Shown here: in pieces, positions 11,208 through 22,419 of the stretch | Numbering within the stretch: the stretch's first letter is position 1 | Layout of the letters: every line of letters starts with the position of its first letter | Assembly (NCBI GenBank): GCA_036346205.1 | Contig: JARFJB010001965.1 | Span: 4,481,501 to 4,545,500, forward strand | DNA: 64,000 nucleotides | Origin: Vesta saturnalis | Lineage: Eukaryota; Arthropoda; Insecta; Coleoptera; Lampyridae | Reading direction: 5' to 3' | Made by a program: the position numbers and the translations under genes | The notes under the pieces: model-generated | What the model saw: only the letters and a program-made list of their open reading frames with translations | The model's database searches: none | Told to the model about the DNA's origin: nothing

Positions 11208-13495
11208 AACTTTCTTCTTGCTTTATTTTTTGCAAAATCATCTATTACTTTATTTATATTAATGTGATTAAGAATATCTTTCTCTAGATACAAAATCGAC
11301 ATATCATTTAATCTGCCTTCTCCCATAGTGCATCTTAAATAATTTTTCACGCGCTTTAAGACAAAAAACGATCTTTCTCCCGATGCATTAGATAATGGAA
11401 TTGTTCTAAACATTTTTAATAACACTTCAACATTTGGAAAAGTACATGATATTTCTTTTGCGGCTTTGTGGATATCTGGTATGGCTTTTATGGTGTCCTT
11501 ATTTTCCAGAAATAACGAAAACTGTTCAAATTCATCTTTGAATATATCAACATCAATTTGATCCATCAATTTTTTTATTGATTTTTGTTTTTGTTTCTTT
11601 GACATTTCTGAACAAAAAAATATACTAAAAGGCTCTACAATCGCTTCATATGTTTGACTTCTTAGAGATAGTTCTGACAACATTATCACATATAACATAA
11701 AACTAGTTTACTATAAAATTTCCTTTTGTTGTAAAGTCATGGCCCACTTCTTTATTTTCATCAAAAAACAGTTTTCTTTTTTGTCGGCTACATGCGTGGC
11801 AAACTTTTCTTTTGTTGTAAAGTCATGGCCGACTTCTTTATTTTCATTTTAAAAACAGTTTTCTTTTTTGTCGGCTAAATGCGTGGCCCTCTTTTATATT
11901 GACCGGATAATTCAATTGCTGCTTTCTCAACTTTATCAAAGTCTTGCCTGAAGTTATCGATAAAGGCTTCCAAAGATTTTAGTAATATGGATCCTTTCAT
12001 TAAATCACATTCTTTTGATTGTAGTGATTTGTTAGTAGCATTAATCCTTTGTAAAATTGTGTTCCATACTACTGCCATTAGAACAATTTCGTACTTGTCC
12101 ATTTTTGTGACTTCGCTTCTATCACTGTGACGTTTTTTTCCTCTTTTGAATTGCAAATTTCATTTAACGTTTCTTTTATGTTACCGTAACCAAGTTTCAC
12201 AGCCAATACAGAATCTGCCCGTGATGACCATCTTGTATCTGAAATCCTTTTAAGTGAGACGGAATGTTCACTTAAACCTAATCTTCTGTTCAAAATTTTC
12301 CAGCGGCTGGTAGATGATGAAAAAAATGTAAATATGTTTTGTACAAACATAAAATAGTGAATTGCAGAACCACATTCTTCTGCAGCGGAATTTCCTATTA
12401 AATTTAGAGAATGATTAGTACACGGAACTAAAACTACATTTGGGCTATGTTCTTTTATATTATGATTGTCCTCGACGGTACTTAATATCCAATCCATATT
12501 TTATTAATGTTTGAAATACTTCTTGCTCTAAATATGATGACGTGTGTTTATCTATGAGAATGAATTCCAAAAATCTTTCCTCTATACCACCAGATGAAGA
12601 AACATATCTTATCACAAGAGTTAGTTGATTCACATGCGAAATGTCAGCAGTTGAATAAAAAATTATACTGTAATAACACGCGGATTTGACCTCGTGAATT
12701 ATTTTAGCTCATACTTGGTTACTAATAAGACTAACAAATTCATCAGTCATCACAAATACCATGGGACAAATAGTTCACCTCTCCTCGTCCTTGATTTCCA
12801 TACTTTTGTAAATGCAACTTGAAAAACTCATCATATTCACTTAGATATTCCATGCAAGTTAAGTAATTTCCTTTCCTGTTGGTAATTTTACTTTTATCGT
12901 GACCTCTAAACCTTAATCCTAGACTGTTTAGTAGTTTTATTGTAGATACAATACGTTTCAATACCTCGCTCCAATAATATACTTCTTTTTCCTCTTGCTC
13001 CAATAGTTGGGTATCAATTCTATTTAACTTTGTTGATCTCTTATACATTGTACATATAGCTGACATGTGTTCTTTTGAAATTTCATGATCAGATAAAATA
13101 ACAGTCATTGACCAGTTATTAATTTTAACTTCTGAAAATATTAAGCAATTTCTTCTTTCCATGGTCCCATTTGATTTTTTTCGATAAAAGTGATCATTAG
13201 AAAGTCCTCTGTAATATATTTCATCTCTGTTTATAGAGCGTTTTCATATTGTCTATATTTCCGATATTTTTGGTTTGTTTTCAAGAATATGAACAATTGC
13301 AGCATCTATTAATATTGTAGGCCATAAAGTTATATTATTTATTACTTCAATGTCTACATCAAAATGGCTTTTTCGAATTTCTTGAGCATTTACGTGTGAA
13401 GAATCTTCTTTTGCTGTATCCGTAATCTCCTGATTATCAATTGATTCTTCTTCCATATTTTCTGCGTTAACATCTGGTTCAGAAGCAGTTTCACT
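11208..13495 (-). pseudogene. hAT transposase (ZMYM1 / DUF4371-like)
   Basis: A transposase of the hAT group whose vertebrate relatives include ZMYM1-like genes. From the N-terminus on the minus strand: acidic leader with MEEESIDNQEITDTAKED (13456); TTF-type zinc-finger end and DUF4371 region (HEISKEHMSAICTMYKRS, KGNYLTCMEYLSEYDEFF, QGRGEVNYLSHGICDD; 13162-12743); catalytic region VPCTNHSLNLIGNSA and SSSTSRWKILNRR (12497-12290) with SDTRWSSRADSV; and a C-terminal dimerisation domain SNASGERSFFVLKRVKNYL (about 11400). Frameshifts separate these blocks. The last codons at 11150-11207 are probably Tigger sequence read through. An 86-bp duplication lies inside the gene. Confidence 0.88.
11724..11897. 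repeat. 86-bp tandem duplication inside hAT gene
   Basis: Two nearly identical copies beginning GTTGTAAAGTCATGGCC at 11728 and 11814. On the minus strand each encodes PTKKKTVF and DENKEVGHDF-type residues. 86 is not a multiple of three, so the duplication shifts the frame. Confidence 0.92.
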
Positions 13496-13500
13496 ATAAT

Positions 13501-14110
13501 TTTATCCAGGTTATAAGTGCTGCATGAACCAACAGGCCACGACAGTAATTCCAGCATCAAATCTTAAATCGGGTGGGAGCTGCTTATAAGACAGATTTGG
13601 CAATAGGAAACAGCAGATATGGCACGAACCGACCGGCATGTGATGGATGGGCGATCATCTGAATAGGCAGGGGAAGGAAAATTTACTGTACCGCTGCCAA
13701 CCTATATGTTTTACGTACTTACTTAATTACGTTGTATGCTACCGTCTTCATCACGGCAGCTAGCCCTGATCTTATCAAAGCGTAATGCCGGTGGATTTCG
13801 TAAACCTAGGTTAATCCTATTTTTGATTGTATTTGATTAATATTTTATTGAGAGCAAACAATGTCAATTTTCAAAAAATACGTAATGAAATAAAAAGCGA
13901 TGCTTATAATGCCCAACACGTTCGTGGTCGGCATGGAGAAAAGCCAAACGTGACTGGCTGGTGTAGTCTCGCATGCGTGTGCATGTTAGTATTCACGATA
14001 ACTCCAGAACGAGAATACCTATTTAAGCTGGGGAGAGAGGAGTTTATTAGAAGCAGTTTTTGTTTTTTATCATATATTTTACCGAAGACATCTCCACCTT
14101 GACGAAGGTA
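13501..14110. other. Unassigned interval between hAT and RTE LINE
   Basis: More GC-rich than its surroundings. 14019-14060 reads ACCTATTTAAGCTGGGGAG, a TATA-like box about 20-30 bases before a possible transcript start. It may be the 5' UTR and promoter of the LINE that follows, or a solo terminal repeat. No coding similarity seen. Confidence 0.35.
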
Positions 14111-15960
14111 CCTTTTACCGGGTGTGGAAGCTTGCGTGCCTTAATGACCCTCAGCTATTGGCAGGGACTCCCTAGCCGGACACGTCAAAGGTGAAAGGCC
14201 AGACAAAGAGGGATGTCCTGATACTCCAGTTTGGGGGTTGAATCATTGGACCAGTAATCCAATATTTGTAAAACACTTAAAATACTAAAAACCCAAACAG
14301 AACGCGTCGGAACATGGACTAATTTAATGTAAGCCGACTTAAGCAACGGAAAATAAGTTTGAGAATGACCACCTAGAGTGTGCAAGGTATCAGAGGAAAA
14401 ATGCAAGAACTAGTTAAAGAATTTGACCAAATGGACTTAGACGTGCTTGTCTTGACTGAAGCCAAGAAGAAAAGGAGACGTAGTGACGAGAAAAATATCT
14501 ACAATTTTATAGTGGAGTTGATAAAGAAGAACGAGCTACGAAGGGAGTTTCAGTATTAGTAAAAAAGAAGTATAAGACCAGTATCACAAATAGAATGATA
14601 ACGGAGAAGACAGTATAAATGACAATGGACAGCGATTAATTAACCTATGTAACGACAATAAAATGAAAATAATGAATGGTTACTACAAACACAAAGACAA
14701 TCACAATGATATATGGCACCACAGTTGTAATGAAATAGAGAGACATATAGGAGGAAGAACATGCACAGGGTTGTGGAACTTTATCAATTCCTTTCGCAGA
14801 GACAATAAAAAAACAGCTATAGAAACAATTTATCTACAAAAATGGAGAGTACTATGGATAACTTCTATCAGAGGAAAGAGCAGAATTTACAGAATAACAA
14901 AGCAACATTCATGTCACGGGAGAAGAGACCACCTTATATGTGGAGGATATCGAGAAAATAGTAAAAGGTCTAAAAGACAGAAAATCAGCGGGTCCAGGAC
15001 GAATCAATGACAAACTGATTAAAAACGGTACTCCAAAAGTGTTTAGATTAATTACATATTTAATAAACAGGTGCATTGATGGAGACCCTCCACCTAAAGA
15101 ATGGAATATGGACTGGATATCAAAAATGGGAAACTACAGGAGTATCACTGTAACGGCCACACTCAGCTGGTTATATGGGAGAGTGCTAAGAGACCTGTTA
15201 GAGAAGAAATATGGAAGTCAAGAAGCTGAAGAACAGAGCGGGTTTAGAGCGGACGTTCTTGTATGGACAACATATTTTGTCTTACACAAGTAATGGAAAA
15301 GAAACTGGCAACTCGCGAAGAGGTACATTTGTTATTCGTAGATTTACCCAACGTATACGATACAGTACCACAGACTAAGTTATGGGAAGCACTCCAAGAA
15401 TTCAATGTCTGTTACAATCTTATTAGTACCATAAAAAAATTGTATAAAGCCTCCACGTCCAAAGTACGAATGGGGGAATATTTGTCATCAGAAGTTTCTA
15501 TTAATAAAGGATTTAGAGAAGGGGGTTGCGAATCGCCCACGTTATTTAAAATAAATATCAAAAGAGCACTAAAAACGTGGAAGAATAAATGTAAGGGTAT
15601 GGGAGTCCAAGTTAATAATGACCAGGAAACTATATGAGGAGTACGAGAACTGGAACAGAATAGAAGCTCTAGAGATGGATGCCTTGAGAAGGTCAGCTAG
15701 GAAGTCAAGACAAGGTAGCGCGCGGAATGAAACAATCAGAGAGATAATGGGTGTCCAAGAAACAATTACTGAAACCATAGAACGACGGCAATTGGTATGG
15801 TATGGGTACGTTCGACGGATGGTCAATAACAGGTTGCCACGAGCGGCCTGGGAATGGACTTCCCCGGTAGAAGGACCAAGCACTGAACAGAGAGGAATAG
15901 CGACTCAACCTGGGAGTTGGAAGTTAATAACCTGGCTAAGCAGTCAGTAATAAATAATAC
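14111..15960 (+). mobile_element. RTE-type LINE 1, internally deleted
   Basis: A non-LTR retrotransposon on the plus strand. 5' region from about 14111 (TACCTTTTACCGGGTGTGGA), then endonuclease, reverse transcriptase and C-terminal domain remnants, ending near 15955. Full-length relatives are about 3 kb, so over 1 kb has been lost in at least three internal deletions. Target duplications were not found. Confidence 0.8.
14390..15950 (+). pseudogene. RTE LINE endonuclease-reverse transcriptase, lacking catalytic boxes
   Basis: Copies element RNA into DNA at a nicked target. The endonuclease part reads MQELVKEFDQMDLDVLVLTE (14401) and GVDKEERATKGVSVLVKKKY, then jumps at about 14615 to NDNGQRLINLCNDNKMKIMN, so the centre of the domain is deleted. 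RT begins at 14940: KSAGPGRINDKLIKNG, WNMDWISKMGNYRSITV, EQSGFRA, then after a shift DNIFCLTQVMEKKL, VHLLFVDLPNVYDTVP, KGFREGGCESPTLFK. The expected FADD catalytic box is missing: sequence jumps at about 15617 from VQVNN to MTRKLYEEYENW, and again at about 15655 to EALEMDALRRSARKSR and RRQLVWYGYVRRM. Cannot be active. Confidence 0.9.
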
Positions 15961-16715
15961 ATAAAAATCCGAATATCTTAGGAACTGTTAAAGTTATCGA
16001 TTTAGATAAAGTATGCCTTTTTTATCTGATACACATCAAAGTTTTGTATTTCAATAAAAAAATCCAATTTACTGGATTGGCGTAGAAATTAGAGATTGAA
16101 AGGTTGCACTACGTCACTGTACATTATAAAAACGTAATAAGCTAAACCCAATGTACTTTGTATATCTATCTATTATACAAAGAATGACAAAAATTACTTT
16201 ATTCGTTTTTTTTATTTAAAAAATCAACTTTTTTTTTGACACCCTGTATCTCGACAACGAAACACTATTAGACTTAAGTTGATATGAAGGTTTTGTGTTA
16301 AAATGATTAGTTATCATGTCCTGAAGTTACGTGTATTCTTCCCGAAACACCCGGTATATACAGGGTGTTACATAATGATAGGCCGTAATTCCAAGCGCGT
16401 TTTCCTGAACCATATTCAAGTAGAATATAAACATGTGTCCTAAAAAGTCAGGTTTTCAGGACACAGGGTGTTAAAGTTATAAAAAAGACAGTTTTTTATT
16501 AATATCTCAAAGATCATTTTGCCCATTTTGTTGAAAGTTGGCAGTGTTGTTTATTGTGATACTAAGTTATCACTAACTAGATGATAATTATAAGTTCCAG
16601 TGGCGTCCCGGGGGACAGTCTCACAAATAATATTGACAAAAAATTTGCGCCACTGACTTTTTAAAAATTTTATATTTTTATCGAACTAAGCGGCTAAAAA
16701 TTAATATACTCTCTG
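15961..16715. other. Cluster of ACACCCTGTATA-type element termini
   Basis: Non-coding. Three copies of the recurring terminal motif occur here: GACACCCTGTATC (16238), TATACAGGGTGTTA (16357) and ACACAGGGTGTTA (16461), the first inverted to the other two. At 16598-16660 GGCGTCCC and TGCGCCACTG suggest another short inverted pair. Probably fragments of Tc1/mariner-like elements. Confidence 0.4.
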
Positions 16716-17100
16716 TCATAAAATAAACCGGAATGGATTACAAAAGCACACAAATAGTCCCTGAACTGAAATACACTGATTTGCTTGTTCGACTATTGCA
16801 TGAAATGATTTTTGTATGCTGTTGAGAATGGCGGTCGTCGTCTGTTGAATTTCTTCAATTGATACAAAACGGTTTCCTTTCGTAGTCAAAAAGGAAATAA
16901 CCACAGGGAGCCAGATCGGGTAAATACTGGGAGTACTTCGGTAATTATTGTCGCACGAAGAGAAGGTGCAGTATCATGCAATAATCTCCAACTGCCTGGT
17001 TCTCGATATTCAGGTCGAACACGACGAATGCGGTTTATCAATCCCTCCAACATTTGAAGATAATACTCAGCATAACGATTGTCTCACTTGTAACGAATTC
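16716..17100 (-). pseudogene. mariner-like transposase relic, third Asp lost
   Basis: C-terminal part of a SETMAR-like mariner transposase on the minus strand. One frame reads YYLQMLEGLINRIRRVRPEY and GSWRLLHDTAPSLRATIITE, where HD is the second catalytic Asp. Another reads QYLPDLAPCGYFLFDY, where the family has PDLAPCDYF, so the third Asp is Gly. A third frame gives GNRFVSIEEIQQTTTAILNS and VEQANQCISVQG, the C-terminal end. Three frames within 370 bp mean several indels. No TIRs assigned. Confidence 0.82.
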
Positions 17101-17307
17101 TTCCTGGAAATACCCTTGGAATTAAAAAAAACGAGATTAGCGTTGTTTTGGTTTTTTACTTTTAAATCATTTTGCTATTGAAAGGTAATGCAAATATTGA
17201 GCCGTCACTTTAACGAATGTACAAGAAAGATTACAGCCGAAACGTATTACTTGACCTTTGAATTGTGTTTACATCTTAAGGAATTTTTCTGTAAATGAAG
17301 TTCATTT

Positions 17308-17508
17308 AAGCAAAATTGAATGAATTTCTGTTATGGCCGAGCAAACGAAAATGCAGAGCAGATACCACGCTTCTATACTGAATCCTATCCTAATAGGAAT
17401 ATTCCAAATATTCAGGGTTCTACAAATCTTCTTAGAAAACGTAGCGGTGTAGGATGCTTTAAAACAGCTTTTTGCAATAGAAACGGTTTATTCGAGAACG
17501 TTTCGTAA
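17308..17508 (+). pseudogene. DUF4817 domain fragment
   Basis: Reads MNFCYGRANENAEQIPRFYT, then ESYPNRNIPNIQGSTNLLRK. This fits the DUF4817 helix-turn-helix (FCYGRANGNA, YPNRRxPNRRTFxRL) that forms the N-terminus of a common arthropod Tc1/mariner-type transposase. The catalytic domain does not follow; element A begins 240 bp downstream. An isolated N-terminal scrap. Confidence 0.75.
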
Positions 17509-17790
17509 TTCCGGCATGATCATAATATGTAGATGCTAGATTAACGAAGCAGTGCAGATTTAATTTAAATAGGCACTAAATTTACATTAAATATAATAGT
17601 TATTTATGATCCGAGGCAATGAAGTTGAACGAATGTAGAATTTAATTTCACAGACCCTATAGGGGTAAGGTGAATAAACCACATGAGTTTTTAAAAGGAT
17701 ACTTCACTGCACTTTTGATACATAACCAGAAAATATAATCTATCTAAAGTTTGAGTCAAATAAAGTTGGGTGTGACTCATCGATGTAAAA

Positions 17791-17851
17791 CTCCCTCTCC
17801 CTCTCCACCCCCTCTCCATCGACCTCTCCCCCGACCCTCCCCCTCTCTCTG
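17791..17851. repeat. Pyrimidine-rich (CCCTCT)n tract
   Basis: Sixty bases almost entirely C and T, directly inside the left TIR of element A; the corresponding part of element B has no such tract. Confidence 0.9.
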
Positions 17852-17992
17852 CTGTACAATTCATATTAACGCACTAAAACGTGTGTCGTGATTAAGAAGC
17901 AGCATCTGTCACTCCTGTCATTTTTTGTATGTATTGTTTATACGTTTTTTTATCAAAATTATCTACAACATGTACAGTGATGTATAGGTAAC

Positions 17993-19090
17993 TTGGTAAT
18001 GTTTTTGCATAATTTATATAAAATTTTAGATTTGCTACGTAATAAGGACCTTAAATCTCAAGCGCAGCTTGTAGTTATGAACGTGCTTAATTATTTTGAA
18101 CGGGAACGTGACAATCAAGGGGCGCTCGTTCCATATGAATCTGTTACGCAGGTACGTAGTACATTATTGTGTACAATGTGATACTTGGAAGGACTACTTT
18201 TAGTCTGAAGCATATGGGGTTAATAAAAATACAGTTTAAGACGTCTCTCACATTCCATTGGCTTTTCATCTAAAGTAGGTGGTGGTAGGAGAGGTTTACT
18301 GAAACAATCACAATTGTGTACGATTTTTAAGAGAATATTACAAAAATAAAGAAGAAAAATTATACAATTCTGTATTATTAGATGAAACTTGAATTTTCAG
18401 TCGAGGATCGCACAAAAGAAGCTGGCATGATAAATCTAAGGAGAGCGCGAAGAAGAAGCTAATGGGTGAAGCAAAAAGGTTTGTTGTAATTTAATTATTA
18501 CATTATAATTCCTAATTAAATAACTGTATTTTTTAGATTTATAGTTGTTGATGCAAGTAATGAAGATGGATTTATTTCCAATGCTTCACCTTTGTTTTCT
18601 ACAAACTCACAAAGTGCAGACTATCATGGAGTATGTGTGCGGAGCTGTTTACAAAATGGTTTGAAAATAATTTAATGGACAAGGTTACTTATCATTTCAA
18701 ATTTCTAGAAAAAATACCAAATTCCTAGCATGTTTAAAAAATAATTACTGCAGTAGGTTGCAGATAATGTGATATCAAAGGGGTAAGAAATAAATGAAAT
18801 GGCACACAAGTGTGGACACAGAGTATTAGGTTATCACCATATCAGCGTCAATGTAATCCAACTGAACTGGTGTGGGCAAACTGCAAAGAACACTACAACA
18901 AAAATATAGGAAGACATAATTCCAAATTTAACGGTGACCATGTAAAAGAAAAATGGATGGAATCCTGGTAACGAATTGATGGGCGTGTTAGAAGAAATGC
19001 ATTAAACATGCCGAAGTGTCTATGTTAAGAGTGGTGGTAAACTGAACAACATTTTGAGGTTGTGCAACCATTAATTATATCTGTTAACGA
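17993..19090 (+). pseudogene. DDE_3 transposase of element A, with predicted introns
   Basis: Tc1-like transposase. The N-terminal helix-turn-helix segment reads KSQAQLVVMNVLNYFERERD and GALVPYESVTQ, ending at CAG/GTACGT (18150), a strong splice donor. About 290 bp present in B are missing at 18232. Then RRLSHIPLAF-like sequence, LLDET*IFSRGSHKRSW (18380, first catalytic Asp, Trp now a stop), a likely 59-bp intron (18479-18537, ending TTTTTTAG), then FIVVDASNEDGFISNASPLF. The DNASYH motif with the second Asp is deleted here (it survives in B), and SPYQRQCNPTELVWANCKEH near 18845 has the third residue, Glu. Many stops; dead. Confidence 0.83.
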
Positions 19091-19810
19091 TTCCATTTCA
19101 AAGAGTCACACTGATAGTGAATAATTTTTTTAATTTAAGTGTTTTAATTCCAATGTAATATAAATATTCTGATTTTTACATAACATATTGATAACTCTAC
19201 AATAGGTGGACTGTATACATGTACTGATTTAAGGAAATTGCTTTTCATTTAACTTGGAGCAATAGGAAATCTATTTGAACTATGTGCTAAATTAAAATAT
19301 TAAACATCTACAATTTCGTTGAATTTCGAACTACATTACACTGTATCAACTTTCTTCTACAAGAATGAAATAATCACAAATGTATTGATATTTATGTTAT
19401 CGTATCTACAAGAATTATGCCAATTACAAAGCAATAATTATGCTTCTAGAAGGGTTGTTATAAATCTTGAGAATAAGAAACTAATTACAACTTTTATCAA
19501 TTTTTCAACCTGAAATGATTTAATTTACAATAAACAAAAAAAGCGTTTCTTTACTTACAAATATATAGGTTATATATTATGATGGTAAGTATGTAATTAT
19601 AATCAAACCACGTCCTAAATTATAACAATTCACTGTCGCAGCAAAATATTTTTGACTCTATCAATAAAGTAAGTGGCTAAAATGGATAATTTTTCTAGTT
19701 TAAAATATAAAAAATATTCAATAATTTTCAACTTTCTTTGGCATTTTATGGAAATTTATGTAGAGACATTTGCCGATAAAAATATTAACTGAATTAATGA
19801 AGACCTACTA

Positions 19811-20053
19811 TCGCGCTCAAAAAATTCTGGTACAGCTTGTTACTGTAGGCACTTCCAAAATTCAAATTTTGACGTAGATACATTTGTTGTATGTAAATCG
19901 GATATGTCACGATTTTCAAGTAAGGGTTAAGCATTTGTCAAACTAGCAAATTTTATAGATTAAAGACTCTTAGAAACTGTCACTTAGATATTATGTGCCG
20001 TCAAACCAAATACACACAGCCAAAATGTTGCTGTAGAGTATTTTTTGAGCGCC
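19811..20053. mobile_element. MITE in element A, 243 bp, TA duplication
   Basis: The left end TCGCGCTCAAAAAATTCTGG and right end TATTTTTTGAGCGCC are inverted repeats of about 25 bp, flanked by TA on both sides (19809-19810 and 20054-20055). The interior is non-coding. Element B lacks it at the matching place (about 31935), which confirms a later insertion in A. Confidence 0.85.
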
Positions 20054-20112
20054 TAAGTCTTAGTTCGTGTAATTTTAAGAATGAGTCACAACCAACTTTA
20101 TTTGAATCAAAC

Positions 20113-22041
20113 TATAAATGTATAAACCTTTCCGCTTACGCATTTGTCATTAAATTTGTAAAATTTTACAGTTTCATTATATTATTTCAATTTTACGAAA
20201 ACGATTACAACAAATTTTATTCCAAACGCAACATTTCCGGGTGCTCTGCAACACATTTGCCACCGTATGATATGCCATTTCCTTCAAGTCAGGTGGCCTG
20301 CAATTCATATCTTCAGACATTTTGTGTATCTAGATTTCTAGAAGAAATATTGAACCAATTTGTTTTTGAACGAAATATATTTTAAACCGATGCGTTTTTT
20401 CGCTAAATAATACATCAATCCCGGCCTACCTTTAATTGAAAATCGTTAAAAAATCACTCCACTAACTATTTTAATGACAATTTAAGTGTTTTTAATGCCG
20501 ATTAAAAGAATTCATTTATTTATATACAACTTTATTATTAAACTTAAATTGTATTTTGTATTGACGAATCATACAATGTATCACAACCACAGGGTGTTAC
20601 AATGTTAATTTTTCATTCCCATACTTTTATTGTGAAACTGTAACCATAATTAAATAAATCAAATCGGGTTAGATATAAAAATGGTACTATAATAGTTACG
20701 TCTGTTTTCCAACCGTGTTGGCCGCTGCCTTAAATCTAATTAAATATGTAGTGCCAAGACACATCACATTCAAATGGCGAAAACTGAACATTTTGATTTT
20801 TTATACCTTCTCAGTCAGAGTCATGGATTTAGCGTAGTGTTATGTTCCTCATTAGATGTTAATTAGCACATAACAATTAGTAAAGGGTTCGAAAGTAGCA
20901 CTATGCTCGTAATTTTACAATCGCGTGTAATAGTTGTGTTACTCGATCTAGAAAAGAATGTGAAATATACAGCCAAGGTTAATTAACTAATACAAGAAAT
21001 ATGGTACATACTTAGTGAATTTTCAGTAGGTAAATGTATCCTTAATTTATGTGTAAAAATTTTGACATAACGTAAATATGTTATTCTTCAGTTGACATAC
21101 TACGTCTACGTACACATACGTAATCGGCGTAACAAGTAGTTCCGCATTTTTAACAACATATAGTGTGACGGATTTAATTAATTGATTGCTGATATTTACA
21201 ACATGTAAATGTAGAAAGCAATTGTACGTAAAATGATTAGCACATAATTTAGAGTTCTAGTATCGCTTAGCTAAAACGATTTGTGATAAAATAACTAAAT
21301 AAATTTGCTTAAGAAACGGTTTCTGACAATTGTGGGTTGCTTGATCATAATGTTATAATATATGCAATAACAACAATAAAAAATATTATATCATTTCTGT
21401 CCTATCTGTTATTTACCGTTTAATAGATCCGTATACACCTTAAAGCTATACGAACAAGGAAATAGAGTCGAACACTTTTTATTTTTGCTACACATTTTTT
21501 ACTTCTGTGTTATATACTTTAATTGAATGTATATACTTATGTATAACGTTTAATTAAAAACGTAAATATAAAATTCACCATATCTACTTCATTAATTTTC
21601 CAACAAAAAAAGACAATAAAAAATAATGACCAATTACAGAACACCATATTTGTACTGTTATAGTTGTAATTAATTTATTGATCTTGGGATGTTGAAAAAG
21701 GCGTTACTAACGTGGACAAAATAAAATTAATAAAACTGTCATTAATCAGTGTTAGTAGTGCTAATAAATACCGTAAACGTAGTAAGAATTATGGGTTGTT
21801 TAGTAATTAAATAGTTCTTTTTAATAAAGAATGTTCAACTGTTTCTCAATACGTATTGATTGAACTATTTATTGACAAATGTACTTTTTATAGACATGAT
21901 GAAATTGTTAATGTACATTTATTTTCTTTGGTATCAACCTTTGTCCTTTATATTTCTTCAATTGTAACATATTTGTACGATTAGAGGAACCGTACAGTAG
22001 GTACGTAGTATAGAAATAAAACTATAAAAAAGAAACTTTTT
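20113..22041. other. AT-rich interval
   Basis: No gene recognised. Contains a solo MITE-like terminus at 20381-20401 related to the 7388 MITE and a CACAGGGTGTTAC element terminus at 20589. Otherwise unremarkable AT-rich DNA. Confidence 0.45.
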
Positions 22042-22303
22042 TAAAAAGCACGCTTCTATTTATGCGTAGAAAGTGCACTAAAAAGGAGAAAATAATTTTT
22101 GTTTGCACCAAAATATGTGATCAAAAATCTTTACTACTAAAAATAAAAGCGTGGGGCGCTCATATTATACACATGTGACGGATATAACTGATTTATGATG
22201 AGCGCCCTACGCTTTTATTTTTAGTTGTAAAGATTTATGATCACATTTTGGTGCAAAAAAAGTTGTTTTCTCCTTTATACGCATAAATGAAAGCGTGCTT
22301 TTT
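22042..22303. mobile_element. Foldback MITE, ~110-bp arms
   Basis: The left arm (22042-22162) contains AAAAGCACGCTTCTATTTAT, GGAGAAAA, TTTGCACCAAAATATG and AATAAAAGCGTGGGGCGCTC. The right arm (22197-22303) is its near-exact inverse, with a ~34-base loop. The left arm has a 17-base extra block (AGAAAGTGCACTAAAA) absent on the right. Non-coding. Confidence 0.88.
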
Positions 22304-22419
22304 TCATAGTAATCTTTTCTACTTTTTAGTCTTGTCAAATATTTAAATCGATTTATCAAGCATGCTATACCTATTTCTGTTAAATCCAAGATCTATGATT
22401 TAATTCATTCATCTTCTTC

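Larger units (their letters stand above)
8801..13500 (-). mobile_element. hAT element interrupted by a Tigger
   Basis: The left terminus at 8801 reads CAGTGGCGGATC followed by AAGTGGGGGCCC, a hAT-type end often seen in insect ZMYM1-like elements. A non-coding stretch (8801-9190) follows, then an inserted Tigger (9192-~11207), then the minus-strand hAT gene up to about 13500. The right terminus was not found; the 5' end of the gene is lost at about 13500. Confidence 0.75.
17749..20112 (+). mobile_element. DDE_3 Tc1-like element A
   Basis: The left end (17749-17791, GTTTGAGTCAAATAAAGTTG) and right end (to 20112, CCAACTTTATTTGAATCAAA) are inverted repeats. The same ends bound element B (31881-34086) in opposite orientation. 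Element A carries a plus-strand transposase remnant, a pyrimidine-rich tract at 17791 and a 243-bp MITE near its right end. Compared with B it lacks about 290 bp of coding sequence at 18232. Confidence 0.85.

Noticed and set aside
19993..20385. 130-residue Cys-containing ORF
   Set aside because: Starts inside the MITE, crosses the right TIR of element A and continues into AT-rich flank; chimeric, no domain.
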